A stretch of DNA of 64,000 bases from Ctena decussata (taxonomy: Eukaryota; Mollusca; Bivalvia; Lucinida; Lucinidae). Location: contig OZ022501.1 in NCBI GenBank assembly GCA_963989385.1, forward strand, positions 2,490,001 to 2,554,000. Direction: 5' to 3'. Positions 52,801 to 61,800 of this stretch are shown one piece after another (within the stretch, counting starts at the first letter, position 1; each line of letters begins with the position of its first letter). The position numbers were made by a program, and so were the translations under genes. The notes beneath the pieces were generated by a model that saw only the letters and a program-made list of their open reading frames with translations, searched no databases and was not told the DNA's origin.

Positions 52801-55800
52801 TCCCTATCATTGAACTGTTGGTAGAGTTTCTGGCTGTAAATGGGCCCTGGAAAAAAAGAACAATATCATAATCTTTTTTCTGTACTGATATAGTCTACAA
52901 CTGAATACACGTTAAATATTATTATATGCACAATGCTTCAGTTTTGTTGCATATTCTTGTAATTTTAATAGACTGAAATACTGATTTCATATCTGTGCTT
53001 GCAAAATACTTATATGACATTTAAAGGATGGGTATACACCCATGTTTTTTTGCCAATTTATTTAGGGAAATGACTTATGTGACCTCTTGTTTGCTTCCCT
53101 AGATGACAAAAACTTTCTCAAATGAGGTCTTCTCTAGAAATAAGAATTTGCTCCTTGAGCACAAATTCTTTCCTTTGGGAGCTGATCTCAACTGAAAGGG
53201 AACTAAAAACTAAATTAACATGTTGCTTCCCTGAAAGTGTTCCCGAAATGACGTCGTACTAACATCAATGCGACGTAATGACGACGCATTGACATTAGTA
53301 CAATGTCATTTTGATGTCAAGTGCCCTTTGGGTATACACTCGCATTCAACTGCAAAATTTCATTAACAAAAGATGGCAAAAACTTACTGTATTAACACTA
53401 TCCAAGGCTCCATAAAGTTCCATCACTCCACCAAAATCATGTAACATACACCAGATAAAGGGCTGCCCATAAAATGATTCTGTCCTAGACCAAACAGGAG
53501 AAATCTCTGCAAACAGGTCTAGGACTATCATCTTGCCCTGAAAGAAACGTACAGACAGAAAATTAAATATACTCTCAAACTGGACACTGTAACCGTAACA
53601 CAATTATTTTCTAAAACAAGCCTTTTGTTTTGTTTTCCAAACTGGGACCAGTCCATATTCATTACTAAAGCCCTGTCACACTGTCCCGACATTTACGGTG
53701 ACTTGGGGCGAGATGAGGCAAGATAAATCTCGCTGCAGATAATTAGGGGATAACTGTCTCGAAAATTGTCATTTGGGGAGGTAAATCATCGGTTTTATGG
53801 TCGAAAATTTCGTTTTACGGTGACGCTGGTGCGTCGCCGTAAAACGAAATTTTCGAACATAAAACCGATGATTTCAAATGACAATTTTCAATAGTTATCC
53901 CCATTCTAATGCCCTTTTTCACATGTTCACCTTTCATAATGTACTAGTTTGCACACATTACAAGCGCCGTCAGCAACATAAAACCAAACATCAGCCAATG
54001 AGAAGCGACGTTACTTAATGACGTTGGGTTTGCGAAAGTATATAGCAGAATATACTGTCGCAAATTTTTGACGTTATCCAATCAGACGTCGCGTTATATT
54101 CATAAGTGCATTAGAATACATGTTTCCAGCTGACATTTTGCACAAAAAATCTATATTGGCTCTTCCACAACATCTCTGCGATAGCTGCATGACATCTCTG
54201 CTATAGCATTACCGGAGTATTACGAGAATGTGCGAATTTCTACGAGAATTGTACGGTCACCTTCGATAGCCGTTCGATATCACAAGGAGTTTGGAAGAGT
54301 TTAGACAAGTCTTATACGATGCAGTATGACTATGTACAATATATTGTGACAACCGCACAGTATTTGTATGAGACTTATACAATTTACTGCGATACTTTCA
54401 CAATTTTCCTTTGACTTTGTACAATATTATGCAATTTTGATATGAATTATGCAATATTTTGGAATATAATAGCATTTTTCAAACATCAAAGTCATAATTA
54501 AATGGCTGCATGACGAGCATATACTGACAAGATGATGTTGCAAAAAATTTAGATATTAACTCTTCAACATTCACACCACATGGGGCGAGTTTAGAAAAAT
54601 TGGGCATAGCTCAGTGGTGTAACACAAATTTGCCACAGTGTGACACGGGTTGTTACAGTTCACAAATCTAACAGACAGCATTCCTGAGACAAAGAAAACA
54701 TAGGCAAGAAAAGCGATCTTAGGCCAGTTTTGTTGTAATCTATTCATTTTTTGACAGAAGGAGTGAGTGGGAGGATATATTAGAGAAGAGGAAACTATCA
54801 GAAAATTAGGGGATAACTGTCTTGAAAATTGGCATTTGGGAAGGTAAATCATCGGTTTTATGGTCGGAAATTTCGTTTTACGGCGACGCGCAAGCGGAGC
54901 CATAAAATGCAATTTGCGACCATAAAACCGATGATTTACCTCCACAAATGACAATTTTCAATACAGTTATCTCCATTCTAATGCACTTTCAAGATTTTCA
55001 TCCTTCATAATGTACTAGTTTGCACCCATTTCAAGTGCTGACAGTAACGTTAAACCAGACATCAGCCAATGAGAAGCGACATTACTTAATGACGTCTGGT
55101 TTGCGACAGTATACCACAGAATATACTGTCGCAAATTTTGACGTTATCCAATCAGACGTCACGTTACATTTAAAAGTGCATTAGAATGGTATTTAAATAA
55201 GCTAAATGGACCACATGCTATAATAAGACATATACAATTTGCAGGAATTCATTGTATGGTTTAGTATCACTACCAAAGACCCAAAAGCATCTTGAGCATG
55301 AAAAAGAAAACTGCTTCACATAAGTTTGTTATATACCTTTTTGACTGACGTAAGCAGTGCTTCAACTTGGGGAGGCTTCCAGAACGATGATTGAAACAGC
55401 CACCCTTGCATCAGCCTATGGATATCATAACAGAAATCAGTGAGTCAAAACCAGACACTATGACAACTAGAGCATGTGAGCAGGGGCTCACGTATACCCC
55501 CGGCCAACGCCACCGCAAAATAAAAACACATTTCATACAAGCAAATGTTAACTAACAGACAGACAGACAGATGGACAATCTATTACAAATCCAGTGAAAG
55601 GCCTATAAACAATTACCTAACGGTTCCATTAAAATAAATGCAAATTATGTTATTAAAATTTCAATGTAAGTTTACATAAACTTCTATGTCTGCGACCTTG
55701 AACTAAAGTCAGCAGCAGCATCCAAATGATGTCAACTAATCAGTTTAAAGCTAAATGTAAACCTAATAACATAGCAATCTAAGAAATTTTTGACATAAAT

Positions 55801-58800
55801 TTTCCCATTTATTGCATTGGAGTGAGAGATGGGAAAAAGAAAAAAGAAAAAGAAGGCCAAAAGAAATCTTAGCATCTTGATTTTCTTTCCACCAATATGT
55901 ATGGCCATTCTCATGATGTATACAAAATTTGAAGACTGTGGATTCATGAGAACAGAGAAATCTGTGACAAAAAATTAGAGAGAAAGAAAAAAAGGACAAA
56001 GGGAATGAAAAGCAGGAGGAGGCTGATTCTCTCTTACACAGTACAACTTGTCATACACAACGTTTAAACCAAATTTCAAAATCCAAGCTAAAGTGGTTCC
56101 TAAGAAATCTTTGACAGAAATTTTATTGGAGAGAAAGAAAAAATGGACAAACAAAGAGAATGATAAGCAGGAAGGGGCTGATTCTCTCTTACATGATACA
56201 GCTATTCACATCCAACATTTGTACTGAATTTCAAATTCCTAGCTGTAGTAGTGCCTGAGAAATCTGTGACAAAAATTTAATTGGAGAGAAAGAAAAAATG
56301 GACAAACAAAAGGACTGATAAGCAGATGGAGGCTGATTCTCTCTTACACCATACAACTAGTCATACCCAAGGTTTGTACAAAATTTCAAAGTCCTAGCTG
56401 TAGTGGTTCCTGAGAAGTCTGTGACAAAACTTTAATTGGAGAGAAAGAAAAAATGGACAAACAAAGGGATTGATAAGAAGGACAAGGCTGATGCTCTCTT
56501 ACATGGTACAACTAGTCATACCCAACGTTTGTACCAAATTTCAAAGTCCTAGCTGTAGCGGTTCCTGAGAAGTCAGTGACAAAAATTTAATTGGAGAGAA
56601 AGAAAAAATGAACAAACAAAGGGAATGATAAGCAGGAGAAGGCTGATGCTCTCTTACACAGTACAACTAGTCATACCCAACATTTGTACCAAATTTCAAA
56701 GCCCTGGCAGTAGAGGTTCCCAAGAAATCTGTGACAAAACTTTCATTGGAGAGAAAGAAAAAATGGACAAACAAAGGGACAGATAAGCAGGAGAAGGCTA
56801 ATATTCTCTTACACAGTACAACTAGTCATATCAAACGTTTGTACCAAATTTCAAAGTCCTAGCTATAGCGGTTCCTGAGAAATCTGTGACAAAAAAAAAT
56901 ATTGGAGAGAAAGAAAAAATGGATAAACAAAGGGACTGATAAGCAGGAGAAGGCTGATTCTCTCTTACACGGTACAACTAGTCATACCCAACGTTTCTAC
57001 CAAATATCAAATACCCTTACTGTAGAAATTTTGAGATATCTTTGACAGAAAATTAATTGGAGAGAAAGAAAAAAAGGATAAATAAAGGGAATGATAAGCA
57101 GCAGGAGGCTGATTCTCTCTTACACGGTACAACTAGTCATACCCAACGTTTGTACCAAATTTCAAAGTCCTAGCTTTAGTGGTTCCTGAGAAATCTGTGA
57201 CAGAAAAAATGTTAACATACACACAAACATATTAACGGAAAGACCAAAAACTATATACCCCCTATATACTTCGTATACCGGGGGTATAATGAGATGTGAC
57301 ATGACATAAAGTACCTTATTGCCCATGAGAGTCTTCCCGTTTACAGTTAACCTTAATATGGCAAAATAGCAGACAAAAAATTGATGTCTGCAAAACATCA
57401 AAAAATGTTTATAACCAAGCTATAAGTTGAGCCGCGACATGAGAAAACCAACAATGTGGTAGTGTGCCCAGCGCAGACTCAGATCAGCCTGGGCATCCGC
57501 ACAGTATGATCAGAGTCTTCTCTGTCCGCATGAAGGTAGCTTAGACCCTAAGCTACCCTTTAAGTGCTTAGTGAAGAGTCTGATCGGACTGTGTGGATGC
57601 ACAGGCTGATCTGAGTCTGTGCTGGGCGCACAACCACTTTGTTGGTTTTCACGTGTCGTGGCTCAAATATTAAAAATAGGAAGACTAGAAGGTAAACAGT
57701 GCAGATCTAGATAAGGTGGCTCACCTCATCTGGACCTACCCTTTTTGCAAATTCAACTATTTTAGTTTTTGGCGTTTCTCAGTATCCAGAGAAGTATATA
57801 CATGTAGTGCATACTGAAAACCGATCAGACAGTGTTCATGGGCAGATCTTGCACACTTTGAGGACCCTTTCATTAGAGACAGATCAGGTCTGGTTGTGTT
57901 GCAGAAAATGAAAGGCTGATCCTAATATAGACTTTCAAATTTACTGACCCTGTGAAAATTCATTATCTGTTATAAGTCACTGTGTACCACTAACCAGAAT
58001 CAGCAGACCAGAACAAAAGGGATTCTCTGGTGCAGCTTCTGCAGTCACAGAGTTGTACACTCTTATAGGTGACTTCTATTAAGCAAAACCTGTCGTAGAA
58101 GGCCAAACTCTCATCTACCGAAGTGACATCCTCAGTAGCAATTTAACTGTATTTAGCAAGCAGCAGCCTAAAAGGCCTAGGCGGCCTATAAAAGGCAGAA
58201 TTCAGTGGCTACTCTCTTGGAGGGACACTCGGTGCCAGGCATGAGCAACTATGGTTACATACCGCTGAACCTCTTGGGGAATGTCATTAGGGGAATTGAA
58301 ACAGAACAGAACTACTCTCAGTATTTTTCCAGACACCTAAGGGTAAACATCTCTGATGGGTCATAAAATTCCAATACTTGATCTGATTGGTTGTGGCTGG
58401 TGGAGAAGAATTTACCTGTTAAATGACTGACTGCTGATTGTGATTAATTATTATCAATAAGACAAATGATTGGGACTAATTTTATCAGTGAGTGAGTAGC
58501 CCTGCCCACTTATAGACTCAAACAGAAGTTTAATCCTTTGCCGCTGGGTACAGAATCTAGGCCTTTAAACAAGCAGTTTTGCTTTTCCCTCTGAAACATC
58601 ATGTTAAAAACAGTTGTTCATCTGGGGCCGTATTCATAAAACGACTTAAGTGGTTGCTATGCTGTTGCTAAGGCTAACTTTCTTTGAAGGAGATTTCCTA
58701 CAACTATGAAATTTGCTCTGGAGGAACAGTCTTACAAAGACTGTTCCTCCAGACCAAATTTCATAGTTGTAGGAAATCTCCTTTATAGATATTTGGCCGT

Positions 58801-61800
58801 AGCAACAGCATAGCAACGCCTTAAGTGGCTTTATGAATACGGCCCCAGATCACTGACACTAATAAGGACTCTGATGCTAATGAGTACTCTGAGCACAAAG
58901 CTGAGGTTCAGCACAAGAACTTCTTTACATTTGCAGATGCCTACTAAAACATAGTAAGATTGTAGTCCTGTTCAAGCAAAACTTACCAAATTGCATCTGG
59001 GTCTGCTCCAGTCATAGCTTTATAAATAGCAGCACCTGATCTTTTTATGTACCCTGTATCACTGGAAAATGAAATTTGTCACATCACATCTATCTATATA
59101 TTATGAGGGCAATGCAAGCTTTATCACTTGACAGAACATTTATATGCATACCAAATCTCATTTTGTGAGATAAAACCTCGATTAATTAATTAAGTTTGTC
59201 CTCTTACAGGCTGATTCCCATAAGACTTTTCTTGTCTCACTGATTTTTCACTCCGCAAATGTCCCATGCTCTTTTTTGGTAATCATCAGGTTTACATTTT
59301 AAAGGTAGGTTCCTGGGCTAGCGATGTCAATTATGTCCACAAAATAATTACGTCTTTTTCTGAGCAGTATTGAATTCTCTTATTTTTCTGAATTTGTTGC
59401 TACTGAGAAACTCGTCAGATGTTGAAGAAAATAGTCGTTTTCCCTTTTGCTTTATTTTCTTTCGTTGGAATTCCAGTTCTAAAAATAACTTTGTTTATTA
59501 TGTCTGTAAGTGCGCCATTTCTGATGCCATTCTCCAAACGTCAATTTTCCCTTAACGTGAGCTCTCTTAGAGGTCCTGGAAAGGCGGATGGGTTAAAACT
59601 ATCCCAAAATGCAATGCAGCATGACATCAGCTGCGTTATCTATTTTTGGCGCGAACTAAAATAGCGCTAACTGGTGTGCGAAGCAGAGTTAGGAAATCCC
59701 TTGCAAAACAACTTTTCTAATATCTTTTTGATTTACCTTTTTTAGTGAAACGTATTAATTCCCTTTTATAAGTGCTTTCCAACAACTTGGATGAAAGTTC
59801 ATCAAAATTATGATGCATTCCAAAGTACAGGAACCTACCTTTAAGAAAAAATAAATAACAGATGCATAACATTATTTTTGTTTCATGCACAAAAACACTA
59901 AACTGAAAGCATTTTAGCCTGTTTAGATGGACTTAGAAGACAATTATGTACTTAATTTGAACACTTTTGAAGAAAATACTGAAAATCTGAAATTTTTGTA
60001 CAAAATTTTTGTCATTACTAAATGGCCTCAGTCAGCCCTTTCCTGTCCACTCAGATCCCTGAAACTGTCACTGACATACCTAGACTTGGGATCCATTTCA
60101 TTGAAGGAATCAGCATTGTAGACGTGATCCACACCACCAAATTCTGTCTTCATCTGTTCAAAAAAACATACAGATTTTCAATTTCAGATTTTAAGGTTAA
60201 TAAGTACACTTTCAGTAGAAGAAACTCTGCCAATTTTGTATTTGCCTCCTTTCTCAATGGGGGTCAATTCTTAAAGGGAAGAATTTGCTCTCCTACTTTC
60301 CTATTAGAATAGACCCCAATTGGAAGGACAAAGTCATCCAGGTAAAGGAAACAGAAAGTGACAAAGTTGTTTCCTCCTGTATTAATGGTGGAAATACATG
60401 GTGGAATTCCCATACACCTTAAATACAGCTTTTCATAGTATATGACAAAGTATCTTAAAAACACATCTGTCACAAGTTTACAGTTTAGCATATACAAACA
60501 ATAAAAATTTACTGTGTTTGAGTGACTTCATGTATTTGTATTGGGCACAAATCACGTGGCACAAACAAAGACCCTCCTGAGGAACAGTTTGATCTGGGTC
60601 TCCATTGTTTTCTGATTTGTTTTGGGAAAAATACAGAATACATGGAATAACAAAGTATCTAAATCTTACCATATTTATAAAGTCAGTTCCTATTTTCTGG
60701 AACAGTGGGTCCTCAAAATCCAACAGATATGTGCTGGAAGTAATAATATATCAACTTTATGAAACAATAAATCTGTAAAATGTCATTCATTACTGCATAA
60801 AGTTATATTCATGTCTTGCAAATAAACATGAAATACAAAATTCACCCAAAACTTCATCAGATCTTACAAAGACCTAAGCCCCATTATACATGTGATGGTG
60901 CATTTTGAATATGGCATTTAGAATGCATTATGATGGATGGAGATGGATACACTTTCAAGGGTAAGTATCTCTGCCATTTTCAGTTTTCTGCTTCCCTTCC
61001 CAATGGGGTCTATTCTTAAATTATAGAATTTCCTCCTCCAGGAACAAATTCCGCCTTTTAAGAGTCGACCCCATTCAAGAAGGGCTTTGTTCTCCAGGGA
61101 GAAAAACAGGAAGTAAAAGTTGCAGAAAAACATTGAGGTATAATGATGATGCTGTCTACAGAGGATAAGCAAAAAAGTATTACAATGCTTACCAACAATA
61201 GGTCTGGTTAAAACGACCCCAGTCACTTAGTCGACTAACGCTGGCATTGGGATACAATCTGAAAACAAATAAGTGATTTTTGGTTGAAAAGTCACCTTAA
61301 CAAGGCCTTAACAAGGCCTCATTCCAGTTTATACATTCATCCAGTTTGATCAGAGTCTCCCCTGTGTGCAGTAACTATCTATGGATTCTTAGGACTATGA
61401 AAATTGGACGCTCTGGTCAGTCTTCATTTTAAGATGTAAAGGATAAGCTGAGTATTTGCAGTTTGCTATGACAGTGGCGGATCCTGAGGGGTTCAAACGA
61501 ACCCTCTCTTTGGCTTAAATTATTTCATTTTCATAAGGAATTTCAAGAAAAATTGGTTAAACTGCACAAATCAAACCCCTTCTCAGCTAATTTGAACCCC
61601 TTATCCAAATTTTCAGGATCCGCCCCGTATGAACAGCTGTAAATGAACAGAAAATCTTTCTGCGAGACATTCTCTAACAGGTACTTTCACATTTTTTCAT
61701 TTTTTTCTTGCAAACAAGACATGGAATGTCTGTAATTTGACTGATCATAATCCAGGACAGACACACTGATCACAGTCTTAACTGATAGCACACACAGTAT

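Noticed and set aside
54571..54954. 127-residue minus-strand frame as a secreted protein gene
   Set aside because: It overlaps hairpin element E copy 2 and has no start context, splice sites or recognisable motif.
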